DNA from: Hymenobacter metallicola
GTDB taxonomy: Bacteria; Bacteroidota; Bacteroidia; Cytophagales; Hymenobacteraceae
Direction of reading: 5' to 3'
NCBI RefSeq assembly: GCF_004745645.1
Contig: NZ_SRMB01000004.1
Span: 310,001-374,000, forward strand
Length of the DNA: 64,000 nucleotides
Below the pieces are notes generated by a model, which was given only the letters and a program-made list of their open reading frames with translations, did no database searches and had not been told where the DNA came from. Shown one piece after another: positions 55,771-64,000 of the stretch (its first letter is position 1; each line of letters opens with the position of its first letter). A program made the position numbers and the translations under genes.

Positions 55771-56595
55771 TCAGAAGCCAATGGAGTTGCCCCCATCGAC
55801 GGGCAGCGACACGCCGGTGATGTAGCGGGCCGCGGCGGAAGCCATAAACACGGCCGCGTTGCCGATGTCTTCGGGCTGGCCGAACTTGCCCATGGGCGTG
55901 CGGCGCATGGCCCGGTCGCGGCGGTCGGGGTCGTTGTTCATGGCCTTGCGGCTCATCTCGGTTTCGATAAAGCCCGGGGCAATGGCATTGACGCGCACGT
56001 TGGCGCCCGAAAACTCAGAGGCCAGCACCTTCACCATGCCTTCCACCGCCGACTTGGAAGCGGCGTAGGCCACGACCCGATCGATGCCGTAGTAAGCGGC
56101 CATCGACGAAATCATCAGAATCACGCCGCGCTGCCGCTCCACCATGCGCCGGGCGCAGGCCCGGGTCAGGGCAAATACCGAGTTCAGGTTGGTGTGCAGG
56201 ATGTTGTGAAATTCTTGGTCGGTAACCTGCAAAGCTGGCTTTTTCAGGTTGATGCCCGCGTTGTTGACCACAATATCGAGGGGACCGTAGGTGGCTTCCA
56301 GCTCGGCAACCATGTCTTCGATAGAAGCCAGGTCGCAAATATCGTTGACCATGTAGTGAGCCGCCTCACCCATCGATTCCACGGCTTCCTTCAGCACTTC
56401 CTCGCGGCGGCCGGTGATGATGACGGTGGCGCCGGCGTGCACCATGCACTGGGCTATGGCCAAGCCGATGCCACTACCGCCGCCGGTGATTAAGGCCAGC
56501 TGCCCCTCCAGGGAAAAGCTGTTTTGGTGCGCAAGGGTACTGGTGTGCACGGCGTGGCCGTTCACGTGCGGCATGTTTTTCATGACGGTAAGCAT
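55771..56595 (-). CDS. SDR oxidoreductase of the glucuronate locus (probable fructuronate reductase)
   Basis: 274 residues; an ATG at 56583 is an equal alternative. SDR motifs: ITGGGSGIGLAIA, NNAGINLKKPAL, the catalytic AYAASKSAVEGMV and the C-terminal YITGVSLPVDGG. Placed between uxuA and susC, so it most likely interconverts fructuronate and mannonate, a step some bacteria do with SDR enzymes in place of the long-chain UxuB (memory, inference). Sequence alone would also allow a gluconate-type dehydrogenase. Gaps of 16 bp to GH67 and 39 bp to susC support one operon. Confidence 0.8.
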   Translation of the reverse strand: MLTVMKNMPHVNGHAVHTSTLAHQNSFSLEGQLALITGGGSGIGLAIAQCMVHAGATVIITGRREEVLKEAVESMGEAAHYMVNDICDLASIEDMVAELEATYGPLDIVVNNAGINLKKPALQVTDQEFHNILHTNLNSVFALTRACARRMVERQRGVILMISSMAAYYGIDRVVAYAASKSAVEGMVKVLASEFSGANVRVNAIAPGFIETEMSRKAMNNDPDRRDRAMRRTPMGKFGQPEDIGNAAVFMASAAARYITGVSLPVDGGNSIGF

Positions 56596-56611
56596 TAAGT
56601 ATTCAATTCGG

Positions 56612-58735
56612 TTAGCGCAGCTGGTAGATCATGACCAGGCGTTTGATGTCGTCGAGGGTGCGCGTGGGCGGCGCGAAAGGAGCCGGAATGGGCTGCTTGG
56701 CGTGGGTCTGGAAGTAGAGCACGCAGGCGTCGCGCCACCAAAGGGCTTCCTTGTGCTGGGTTTGCAGGCGGCTGGTTACGTCGGCGTGTAGCTCCGGATC
56801 CACTTGCGGCTGCACGGCGGCCCACTGCTGCTGCATCCAGGTCACCGAGTCGACGCCGGTGTAGTAGCGGGTGCAGAGCTCATTCCAGAGGGTGCGGCCG
56901 GTGCTTAGTTGCTGATTCCAGCCCACGTGGTGAAACCAGAGCAGATAATCGGGCGGGCAGGTTTGGGGGTCGTTCCAGAGCTGCTGCACTTCGGGCCGGT
57001 ACAAACCCAACGCGTTGCTGCCCTTGGCGGTCCGGTCGAAGCCCAGGCCCGCGGCGTCGGCTTTGTGGTAGTACACCGAGGTCCAGTCGGGCCGGGCGCT
57101 GCTGGCCAGCCAGGGCTCGGGGCCGTAGTGAATGCTCTGGCCCATGATGTGGTGCAGGCCCAGCGGGGTGGTGTAGCGCACGTAGATGTCGCGCGACTTG
57201 ACCAGCACGTCGGCAATGGTGCGCACGGCCGGTGCCTCGTTGGTCAAACTCATGCGGGTCCACTCCTCGGCAATGGCCTGGGCAGACAGCGTATGGTCCC
57301 AGGCCAGGCGGCCGAAGGCGTACCAGTTGGCCTGCCCCATGGGGTGGCCGGTCCAGTTGCGGTCCGAGCCGATGTTGGCCACGCCGGCAATGCCGCTGAC
57401 GGAGTGCTTATCCACACTGCCATCCACCACCTTGGCCACCGTTGAGCCCTGACCCTTGGCGTAGGTATCGGCATCGAGGGTTTCCTTGAACATGGGCGCC
57501 AGATACACCATATGCGTCGCGAAGCCCAAATACTCCTGCGTCAGCTGCACTTCCAGCACCAGCGGGGTGCGGGGCATGGCCCCGAACAGCGGGTGAAACG
57601 GCTCCCGCGACTGGAAGTCAATCGGGCCGTTCTTGACCTGCACCAGAGTTTTAGGCTTAAAGCGGCCGTCGAGGGGCTTGAATTCCTGGTAAGCTTCCTT
57701 GAACCGGTCCCCGTTGGAGTTGGCTTTATACACAAAGGCCCGCCACATCACCAGCCCGTCGTGCTGGCCCAGGGCGTCGGCCAGCATGTTGGCCCCGTCG
57801 GCATGGTCGCGGCCGTAGTCCTGCGGGCCGGGTTCCCCTTCCGAGTTGGCCTTCACCAGAAAGCCGCCAAAGTCGGGAATGGCCCGGTAGATTTCGTTGG
57901 TGCGGTCCGTCCACCACTGCTTCACCTTGGGGTCGAGCGGATCGGAAGTACTCAGCCCGCCAATTACCTTGGGCGCGGCCCAGAGCACCGACATATACAC
58001 CCGGATGCCGTAGGGCCGCATGACGCCGGCCAGGGCAGCTACTTTCTCAATGTACTCGGGCGTGAGGTAGCGGGCACTGGCATTTACGTTGTTGATGACC
58101 ACGCCATTAATACCAATCGAAGCATTGGCACGGGCGTAGTCCTGGTAGCGCGGGTCGAGGTGCTCGGGCAGCTCGTACCATTTCCAGATGCTGGAGCCCG
58201 CGTAGCCCCGCTCCACGGTGCCGTTGGGGTTGTCCCAGTGGTTGAGCAGGCGGTACTGAATCTTGGGGCTGCTGGTCAGGTCAATATTCTGGAGCGGCTG
58301 GCGCGTCTGGAGCTGGCGCAACAGGGCAAATACGCCGTAGAGCACCCCCGCGTCGGTTGTTCCCGTAATTACCAGGCTACCGTTCTTCCTCCCAATATGG
58401 TAGCCATCCTTGCCCAGGGTCCGGCCAGCGGAAACGTTTGCGGTAGCATCCACGGAAAGAAGAATGCCGCCTTTGGTCTTGCTGCCCGGCGCTACAAGCG
58501 GGGGTTTCTGTCCCAGCAAGCCCTCTAGACCCTGCTGCAGCTCGGTAGCAGCCGTCGTCAGAATCGGGGACGAGCCACTGCTGGCGATGAAGCCGGCCGC
58601 TTTCTGGTAATCTTTGCGCAGCCCTGCGTCCTGAATCCGGTCGTACTTTAGCCACAGCCGATATCCGTCGTCGGCTACGCTCCGGTGGGCGGCCGCGAAG
58701 AATATAAGAACCAGTAGCAAGTGGCGGAATGACAT
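56612..58735 (-). CDS. aguA: GH67 alpha-glucuronidase
   Basis: 707 residues with a weak signal peptide (HLLLVLIFFAAAHRSVA). GH67 motifs: YRLLNHWDNPNGTVERGYAG (161-180) and the catalytic region GFLVKANSEGEPGPQDYGR (E299 in NSEGEP). It removes 4-O-methylglucuronate from the non-reducing end of short xylo-oligosaccharides, complementing GH115 at 31543. It lies 37 bp after uxuA and before the SDR gene, so released glucuronate and its catabolic enzymes are co-transcribed. Confidence 0.96.
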   Translation of the reverse strand: MSFRHLLLVLIFFAAAHRSVADDGYRLWLKYDRIQDAGLRKDYQKAAGFIASSGSSPILTTAATELQQGLEGLLGQKPPLVAPGSKTKGGILLSVDATANVSAGRTLGKDGYHIGRKNGSLVITGTTDAGVLYGVFALLRQLQTRQPLQNIDLTSSPKIQYRLLNHWDNPNGTVERGYAGSSIWKWYELPEHLDPRYQDYARANASIGINGVVINNVNASARYLTPEYIEKVAALAGVMRPYGIRVYMSVLWAAPKVIGGLSTSDPLDPKVKQWWTDRTNEIYRAIPDFGGFLVKANSEGEPGPQDYGRDHADGANMLADALGQHDGLVMWRAFVYKANSNGDRFKEAYQEFKPLDGRFKPKTLVQVKNGPIDFQSREPFHPLFGAMPRTPLVLEVQLTQEYLGFATHMVYLAPMFKETLDADTYAKGQGSTVAKVVDGSVDKHSVSGIAGVANIGSDRNWTGHPMGQANWYAFGRLAWDHTLSAQAIAEEWTRMSLTNEAPAVRTIADVLVKSRDIYVRYTTPLGLHHIMGQSIHYGPEPWLASSARPDWTSVYYHKADAAGLGFDRTAKGSNALGLYRPEVQQLWNDPQTCPPDYLLWFHHVGWNQQLSTGRTLWNELCTRYYTGVDSVTWMQQQWAAVQPQVDPELHADVTSRLQTQHKEALWWRDACVLYFQTHAKQPIPAPFAPPTRTLDDIKRLVMIYQLR

Positions 58736-58772
58736 GAGCGGGTGGGAAAGGCAGAAAGCAGAAGGGAAGGTT

Positions 58773-60023
58773 CTAGCGGGCAGCTAGCGTAGTGTCGGCG
58801 GTGAGCTTGGCGGTGAGGTGGACTTCGGCGGCTAAGGCGTGCCGAATGCCGTGTTCCAGGCCCCGCAGCTCGGCCAGCCCGCGGAGGCGGCCAATGGCCG
58901 AGTAGCCGGGGTAGGTTTTCTTTTTCAGGTCGTCGAGCATCTGGTGGCCGTGGTCGGGGCGCATGGGCAGCGTGAGCTCTCCTACCCCGGTCTGGGCGCG
59001 GCGCTGCTCTTCCAGCACCAGTTCACGCACCACGCTATACATGTCCACGTCGCCGGTGAGGTGGTCAGCCTCGTGGAAATTGCGGGGGTTTTCTTCCCGC
59101 TTAGTGGCCCGCAGATGCACAAAGTGAATCCGGGCACCGAAGCGGCGCACCACCCCGGGCAGGTCGTTGTCGGGGCGCACGCCCAAGGAGCCGGTGCAGA
59201 AGGTGAGGCCGTTGGCTGGCTCGTCGTAGGCCGCCAGCAGCTCAGCCAGGTCGGCTTCGGTGCTCACCACCCGGGGCAGGCCCAGCAGCGGGTAGGGCGG
59301 GTCGTCGGGGTGAATGCAGAGGTTGATACCCACTTCCTGGGCCACGGGCCCTACTTCCCGAATGAAGTAGTACAGGTTCTGGCGCAAAGCCTGGCTGTCG
59401 ATGTGGGCATACTCATCGAGCAGGCTTTGAAAGCCAGTCAGCTCAAACGCTTCTTCCGAGCCGGGCAGGCCGAGCAACACGGTGTTGGTCAGCTCGGCAA
59501 TCTGCTCGGGGCTCATTTGGGCAAACTGGGCCCGGGCGGCGGCAGCTACTTCAGGCTCGTAATCAGCCTCGGCACCGGGGCGCTGCAGAATGCACAGGTC
59601 GAACAGGGCAAAATCCTGCCATACGAAACGCAGGGCCAAGGAGCCGTCGGGCAGCTGGTAGCTCAGGTTGGTGCGCGACCAGTCCAGCACGGGCATAAAA
59701 TTGTAGCACACCGTGCGGATGCCGCAGGCGGCCAGATTGCGCAAGCTCTCCTTGTAGTTCTCTATGTAGGTAGCGCGCGTAGGGCGGCCTTTCTTAATGT
59801 CTTCGTGCACGGGCAGGCTTTCCACCACGGCCCAGTGCAGGGGCGAGTAGCTGGCATTGTCGGCTTCAATGATTTGCTGACGGCGCTGGATTTCCTCGAC
59901 GGGCCACACGGCGCCCACCGGCAGCTGGTGCAAGGCCGTAACGACGCCAGCGCAACCAGCCTGACGAATGTCGAAGAGCGAAACCGGGTCGTGGGGGCCG
60001 AACCAGCGCATGGTGTGAAGCAT
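58773..60023 (-). CDS. uxuA: D-mannonate dehydratase
   Basis: 416 residues from the ATG at 60023 (MLHTMRWFGPHDPVSLFDIR); the ATG four codons later (60011) is an alternative, and the long upstream extension of the frame runs through the operator and is rejected. UxuA motifs: MRWFGPHDPVSL, CIHPDDPPYPLLGLPRVVS, VHLRATKREENPRNFHEADH and MRPDHGHQM. It dehydrates D-mannonate to 2-keto-3-deoxygluconate in glucuronate catabolism. First gene of the minus-strand glucuronoxylan operon, divergent from the LacI-family regulator; the operator lies 173 bp upstream. Confidence 0.95.
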   Translation of the reverse strand: MLHTMRWFGPHDPVSLFDIRQAGCAGVVTALHQLPVGAVWPVEEIQRRQQIIEADNASYSPLHWAVVESLPVHEDIKKGRPTRATYIENYKESLRNLAACGIRTVCYNFMPVLDWSRTNLSYQLPDGSLALRFVWQDFALFDLCILQRPGAEADYEPEVAAAARAQFAQMSPEQIAELTNTVLLGLPGSEEAFELTGFQSLLDEYAHIDSQALRQNLYYFIREVGPVAQEVGINLCIHPDDPPYPLLGLPRVVSTEADLAELLAAYDEPANGLTFCTGSLGVRPDNDLPGVVRRFGARIHFVHLRATKREENPRNFHEADHLTGDVDMYSVVRELVLEEQRRAQTGVGELTLPMRPDHGHQMLDDLKKKTYPGYSAIGRLRGLAELRGLEHGIRHALAAEVHLTAKLTADTTLAAR

Positions 60024-60196
60024 AGCAGAGCGGAGCAAAAAATACAATTTTTTGGACGCTCGTCGGCTTTTCGGGCTGAGGAGCGGTACAAGCCGGAACA
60101 AGGCGGATAGGCCTATCTGGTCCTTAAAGATAAGGTAGGTGAACCTATCAAAAACAAGTAAAAAACCGCCATAACTCGCTGGTTTCGAAATAAAAA

Positions 60197-60228
60197 TACC
60201 GAAAACGTTTCCGGAATCGTTTTCGATA
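60197..60228. promoter_or_regulatory. 32-bp near-palindromic operator between uxuA and the LacI-family gene
   Basis: Left half TACCGAAAACGTTTCC, right half GGAATCGTTTTCGATA; 14 of 16 positions pair. The same 32-bp layout and centre as the perfect palindrome at 43711-43742. It is 173 bp from uxuA and 121 bp from the regulator start, so both could be controlled. Confidence 0.75.
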
Positions 60229-60349
60229 GGTATCTTTAACGAAGCATAGCGCAAAAAATATTTCGTACATTATCTTCGAATAATGAAACGGTAAGCCACC
60301 CGCTCTGCTATCCACCCACCCGGCTTATTGTTAAAAAATACCATTTACC

Positions 60350-61528
60350 ATGATAAAGTGCGTTAAATGCAAGCTGGCTGACGACGTCATGAAAGCCGGC
60401 TTCATCCGCGGCCGGCAACGGTTTTTCTGCAAGGCCTGCGACTACCACTTCACGGAAGAGAAATCGGCGCAGGTGCCGGAGCGCAAGCGCCACCAAACCA
60501 CCATCAGCGACGTGGCTAAAGCCCTGGGTGTAGCCTCCTCCACCGTATCGCGGGCCCTGAACGGGCACAGCGACATCAGCCCCAATACCCGCCAGGCCAT
60601 TCTGGAAGTGGCCCGCCAGCTCGACTACCAGCCCAACTTGCTGGCCCAGAGCCTGAAAAGCAGTGAAACCTACACCATTGGGGTGCTGATTCCCGACATC
60701 GAACGGCCGTTTTTTGCCACCGCCGTCAGCGGCATTCAGCAGGTAGCGGCCGAGTCGGGCTACCGGGTCATGATTTGCCAGTCGAAGGAGTCGTACCAGA
60801 CGGAGGTGAGCAACGTGCAGGCCCTGATTGCCAGCCGCGTCGACGGGCTGTTGATCTGCCACTCCCGCGAAACCGAGAACTTTGACCACGTGCGCGCCGA
60901 CGCCTGCCGGGGCATTCCGGTAGTGCACTTCGACCGGGTTTGTAACGAGGTCAACAGTGCCCAGGTAATGCTCGACGACTGGGGTGGGGCCTTTGCCGTA
61001 ACCGAGCACCTGATTCTGGAAGGCTGCGAGCGTATCGCCATTCTGGCCGGCCCCGACGCGCTGCTCATCAGCAAGCAGCGTATCGGCGGTTACCTCAACG
61101 CCCTGCACCACTACGGCATCGAGCCCCGGGAAGAGTTGCGTATTCACACCGACTTCCGCACCGAATCGGCGGTGGCAGCCCTGGATAAGTGGCTGGCCCT
61201 GCCCGAGCCGCCCGACGCCATTTTTGCCGTGAACTATACCAACGCCCTGGACGTGATTCAGGCCCTGAAGCAGCGCGGCATCCGCATTCCCGAGGACATT
61301 GCCGTGGTCGGCTACGGCGACGAATTCCTGGCCTCGATGATAGAGCCGGCCCTAACTACGGTGGACCTGCACCCCTACCGCATCGGGCAGCAGGCCGCCC
61401 GCCTGTTTCTGGACCAGGTACGGCTCAAGGAAAACTTCAAGCCCCGCACCTACGTGCTGTCCGGCGATTTGGTAATCCGGCAGTCGTCGCTGAAAGGTAA
61501 AGGCCCGTTGTTCCGGCTGAGTATTTAA
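60350..61528 (+). CDS. LacI-family regulator with N-terminal zinc ribbon
   Basis: 392 residues. Residues 1-38 are not LacI-like: CVKC (C4, C7) and CKAC (C27, C30) with GFIRGRQRFFCKACDYHFTE resemble the zinc ribbon found at the N-terminus of IS1-type transposase proteins. From residue 51 the normal LacI helix-turn-helix follows (TISDVAKALGVASSTVSRAL), then a periplasmic-binding-protein-like effector domain (YTIGVLIPDIERPFFATAVSG ... AVVGYGDEFLASMIEPALTT). Predicted regulator of the xylan/glucuronate regulon, divergent from uxuA and probably autoregulated through the operator at 60197. TATCTTCG at 60271-60278 is a possible -7 box. The zinc ribbon may add DNA contacts (inference). Confidence 0.9.
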   Translation: MIKCVKCKLADDVMKAGFIRGRQRFFCKACDYHFTEEKSAQVPERKRHQTTISDVAKALGVASSTVSRALNGHSDISPNTRQAILEVARQLDYQPNLLAQSLKSSETYTIGVLIPDIERPFFATAVSGIQQVAAESGYRVMICQSKESYQTEVSNVQALIASRVDGLLICHSRETENFDHVRADACRGIPVVHFDRVCNEVNSAQVMLDDWGGAFAVTEHLILEGCERIAILAGPDALLISKQRIGGYLNALHHYGIEPREELRIHTDFRTESAVAALDKWLALPEPPDAIFAVNYTNALDVIQALKQRGIRIPEDIAVVGYGDEFLASMIEPALTTVDLHPYRIGQQAARLFLDQVRLKENFKPRTYVLSGDLVIRQSSLKGKGPLFRLSI

Positions 61529-61589
61529 CAACCAGCCAAAGCAGAACACCTCATGCGGAGCAGAGTCGAGGCATGACGGATGGGTGTAA

Positions 61590-61943
61590 TCAACCGAAAA
61601 AGCGCTGACCGCCCCGCTCCAGGGCGTGAAGATAGTTGGGCAGCAGCGGGTTGAGCAGGTTCGACCGGCCGGTAAAAGGGGGCAGCTTACCCTGGGCGGG
61701 GCGCGGCACCCGGCGCGAGTAGCGCAGGTGCCCCTGCCCTTGCTAGCTGACCTCGCAGGCCAGTATGGCATTAGAAAACAGATTCCGGTAGCTGCGCCCC
61801 ACCTGCTGGCTCGTCGGCAGGTGGGGGCCGTGGGTGTTGGTTTGCTCGACGCGCAGGCCGCCCTGGTAGGTCGGGCGGCCGATGGAGTTGGCATAGTTGC
61901 CGTAAGCGGCCTGAATGCACTCCTGGTAGAGCCGGCGGTGGCC
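61590..61943 (-). pseudogene. Decayed outer-membrane beta-barrel (TonB-receptor-like) gene fragment
   Basis: Reading the minus strand from 61943 gives YQECIQAAYGNYANSIGR, then TYQGGLRVEQTNTHG, RSYRNLFSNAIL, an in-frame TAG at 61743-61745, then GHLRYSRRVPRPAQ and LPPFTGRSNLLN, ending at TGA 61590. This order (AAYgNYaN..G...YQgGLRvEqTnT..G...RSY.NLFsn..L ... l.YSRRv.RP) is that of outer-membrane receptors of the OMP_b-brl_3 type. The N-terminal part and the barrel end are missing. It lies 23 bp downstream of the histidine kinase gene on the same strand. Remnant only; no start codon. Confidence 0.6.
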
Positions 61944-61966
61944 TTAACCCAAGCGGGCATTACATT

Positions 61967-63217
61967 CTAGAACTTGACGCGCAAGGTGTGCTCGGCCTCG
62001 GGTACAGAAAAGGTGTAGTGCACCGAAAAGCCGTAGTAGCGGCAAATCTGCTGCACGATGGACAGCCCCAGCCCCGGCGACTCCGAGGAGGGGTTGAGTT
62101 TGCGAAACCGCTCAAAAAAGCGTTCTGGTTCTTGCGTCAGGGCCGGACCCGTGTTGCGGATGGCCAGCTCGTGCGGCGTTAGGACCCAGTGCAGGCGCCC
62201 ACCGCGGCAATTGTGCTTTATGGCGTTCTGCAACAGGTTTCCGACCAGAGAATCGGCCAAGGCCGGGTGCATCTGCAGGGCCGGGGCGCCCTGCACCTGG
62301 CAGGTTACAACCAACTCTTTCTCCTCAATGAAATCCTGCAACTGAAACAAGCGGTTTAGGAGTACCTGCTCCAGCTGCAGGGCCACGAGTTGGGGAAACT
62401 GGCGGTTTTCAATCTTGCTCAGCAGCGTCAGGGCATGGTGCAGGCGGGCTAGGCGCACGGTGGCCGTGTACAACTCGCCCACCAGCGCAGCAGGGGCCGG
62501 CGGCAACTCCCCGACCTGGAGCAGCTGCTCGAGCTTGGCCTGCATGATGGCCAGGGGCGTCCGGGTTTCGTGGGCGGCGTTTTCGGTGAAATCCTTGAGC
62601 GACTGGTAGTCGGCCGCCAGCCGCTGGCTCATTTGCAGCAGGGCCTGGTTCAGCTCCGAGAATTCATCGATGCTCGTGTGCACGGGCACGTGTAGCGGTT
62701 GCTGCTGCTGGAGGTCGTAGTGGCGCAGGGCCTGCAGGGTCTGCTGAAACGGGCTCCAGAGGCGGCGGGCCAGCCAGCGGTTCAGCAGCCCCTGGCTCAG
62801 CAGCAGCAGGGCCAGCACCGTGAGCATAACGCTGAGGGCCATTTTCACCATGTCCTCGGTTTCGAGCAGGGACTTGCGCAGCGTCACCCACCGCCTGACG
62901 CCGCCCGCCGACACGGGAAAGCTCAGCTGCCGGTAGGGCACCGGTTCCTGCTCCACTGCATCCAGGATGACGGTGTCGCGCAGGCCCAGGGACTGGGCCG
63001 CAGTACTTAGCAGCAACTCCCCACCCGAAACGGATTCGGGCAGCCGGCCCGTCGCCTGCACCCGGTGTCGTACGGCCGTTTGCTGGTTGACCAGTTGCTC
63101 GCCAACTTCCTCGCGCAGCGCCAGGCCGATGCCGTAGTAGAGCACCACGCTGCCCACGGCAAACACCAGGGTGGCCAGCAGCAGGTAGTAGCGGGTGGTT
63201 GTAGCCAGCAGCTTCAC
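61967..63217 (-). CDS. Sensor histidine kinase
   Basis: 416 residues. Transmembrane segments at about 10-32 and 126-146 enclose a roughly 90-residue periplasmic sensor loop. A HAMP-like linker follows, then the H-box H216 in NAAHETRTPLAI, N-box LLQNAIKHN and G-box GLGLSIVQQICRYYG. It autophosphorylates and passes phosphate to the response regulator upstream. Its ATG overlaps the regulator stop (ATGA), so they are co-translated. Signal unknown. The adjacent barrel remnant was possibly its former target. Confidence 0.93.
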   Translation of the reverse strand: MKLLATTTRYYLLLATLVFAVGSVVLYYGIGLALREEVGEQLVNQQTAVRHRVQATGRLPESVSGGELLLSTAAQSLGLRDTVILDAVEQEPVPYRQLSFPVSAGGVRRWVTLRKSLLETEDMVKMALSVMLTVLALLLLSQGLLNRWLARRLWSPFQQTLQALRHYDLQQQQPLHVPVHTSIDEFSELNQALLQMSQRLAADYQSLKDFTENAAHETRTPLAIMQAKLEQLLQVGELPPAPAALVGELYTATVRLARLHHALTLLSKIENRQFPQLVALQLEQVLLNRLFQLQDFIEEKELVVTCQVQGAPALQMHPALADSLVGNLLQNAIKHNCRGGRLHWVLTPHELAIRNTGPALTQEPERFFERFRKLNPSSESPGLGLSIVQQICRYYGFSVHYTFSVPEAEHTLRVKF

Positions 63218-63891
63218 GTCGAGCTCAGCTTGTAGCCCATGCCGTAAATGGTGTGGATATAGTTGTCGACACCCTTTTCCTGGAGCTTTTTGCGCAGGTT
63301 CTTTAAGTGGGTATAGATGAAGTCGAAGGAGTCGGCCGTGTCGGCATCGTCGCCCCAGAGGTGCTCGGCAATGCTTACTTTGGTCAGCACCCGGTTGGGG
63401 TTCGCCAGCAGAAACAGCAGCAGGTTGTACTCCATGCGCGTGAGCGTCAGGGGCTCGTCGCGCACGAGCACCAGGGCCTGGTCCGGAAACACGCTCAACT
63501 CCCGAAACAGCAGCTGACGCTGCCCCTGAAACTGCCGCCGCCGGATGATGGCCTTGAGGCGGGCGTTGAGCTCGGCCAGGTGAAACGGTTTGGCCAGGTA
63601 GTCGTCGGCGCCCAGCTCCAGGCCCAGCACTTTATCGTCGAGCGAGTCGCGGGCCGAAATAATAAGCACCCCGGCCCGGGAATTGTCGGCCTTGAGCGTG
63701 CTGATCAACGCCAGGCCATGGCCGCCGGGCAGGGTCAGGTCTACCAGCACGCAGTCGTAGGCGTAGAGCTTGACTTTTTCGTGGGCTTGCGGGTAGTCGG
63801 CTGCCGTTTCGCAGACGTAGCCGTCCTGCCGCAGGTACTCGGCCAGGGAGCTACGCAGGGCCGGCTCATCTTCGACAATCAGAATCTTCAT
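63214..63891 (-). CDS. OmpR/PhoB-family response regulator
   Basis: 225 residues from MKILIVEDEPALRSSLAEYL (63891); the frame continues upstream without family similarity. The receiver domain has phospho-acceptor D51 in CVLVDLTLPGG and the conserved lysine K101 in YLAKPF. The C-terminal winged helix (LTRMEYNLLLFLLANPNRVLTK ... SFDFIYTHLKNLRKKL ... IHTIYGMGYKL) is OmpR type. It is the partner of the downstream kinase through a 4-bp overlap. Targets unknown. The region 63892-64000 to the window edge shows no gene. Confidence 0.93.
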   Translation of the reverse strand: MKILIVEDEPALRSSLAEYLRQDGYVCETAADYPQAHEKVKLYAYDCVLVDLTLPGGHGLALISTLKADNSRAGVLIISARDSLDDKVLGLELGADDYLAKPFHLAELNARLKAIIRRRQFQGQRQLLFRELSVFPDQALVLVRDEPLTLTRMEYNLLLFLLANPNRVLTKVSIAEHLWGDDADTADSFDFIYTHLKNLRKKLQEKGVDNYIHTIYGMGYKLSST

Positions 63892-64000
63892 GCGCGTAGA
63901 TAGGCAACTAAGGAAACGGGAAGAACCTGTACCAAAACGCACGCAAGATTCTGCCGCCATTCTGAGTTTCAGATGAAGCCAGCACTTCCCGGCAACCGGT

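Noticed and set aside
61352..61960. 202-codon minus-strand frame over the LacI 3' end and the barrel remnant
   Set aside because: Overlaps the real LacI-family gene; the meaningful reading is the other minus-strand frame with receptor-like segments.

Overview
The window looks like a chromosome segment of a GC-rich Bacteroidota, most likely a Hymenobacter or close Hymenobacteraceae relative (inference). Supporting signs are type IX secretion C-terminal sorting domains, a SusC/SusD pair, a TTTG-N19-TAnnTTTG promoter, the succinylornithine-type ArgF' family, a transaldolase-phosphoglucose isomerase fusion, and many intergenic fold-back repeats with a GTCATGCTGAGCTT core. No tRNA, rRNA, CRISPR array or complete insertion sequence was found.

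Layout. (1) 1-6.3 kb is a pectin/arabinan block: a GH43 enzyme cut by the left edge and a pectin methylesterase on the minus strand, and a divergent PL1 pectate lyase. The last two carry type IX sorting domains and share a promoter region with two near-identical 24-bp boxes in inverted orientation. (2) 6.4-7.3 kb is an MpaB/DUF2236-type oxygenase with a very good promoter. (3) 7.3-23.1 kb is a complete arginine and carbamoyl-phosphate cluster. The minus strand carries GNAT acyltransferase-argG-argC-argD, then carA, carB and argF'; the plus strand carries argB-argE and argH. Small AT-richer orphan genes are interspersed, and two are bracketed by inverted copies of a 40-bp repeat. (4) 23.8-31.5 kb holds a GalU-like nucleotidyltransferase coupled to a 1111-residue GHMP kinase/UDP-sugar pyrophosphorylase fusion, a thioesterase, a disordered low-complexity protein, a sugar O-acetyltransferase and a DUF1349 protein. 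(5) 31.5-43.5 kb is a minus-strand xylan/xylose block: xylB-xylA-tal/pgi-GH51-GH10-GH115. (6) 44-45.5 kb is a Crp/Fnr regulator and an SDR gene separated by two FNR-like boxes. (7) 45.6-61.5 kb is a glucuronoxylan locus on the minus strand: uxuA-GH67-SDR-susC-susD-SGNH esterase-GH3. It is divergent from a LacI-family regulator with an unusual N-terminal zinc ribbon. (8) 61.6-64 kb is a decayed outer-membrane beta-barrel gene and a histidine kinase/response regulator pair.

How the genes work together. The xylan regions supply surface binding and import (SusCD), backbone cleavage (GH10), debranching (GH115 and GH67 for glucuronate, GH51 for arabinose, the SGNH esterase probably for acetyl groups) and a GH3 exo-enzyme. 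Xylose enters through XylA/XylB and the pentose-phosphate steps of Tal-Pgi; glucuronate-derived intermediates pass through the SDR and UxuA. A 32-bp perfect palindrome upstream of xylB matches a 32-bp near-palindrome between uxuA and the LacI-family gene, so the two blocks are probably one regulon. The pectin block has a different candidate operator.

Start codons were often moved downstream of the longest open frame, using family N-termini and signal peptides; each choice is stated.
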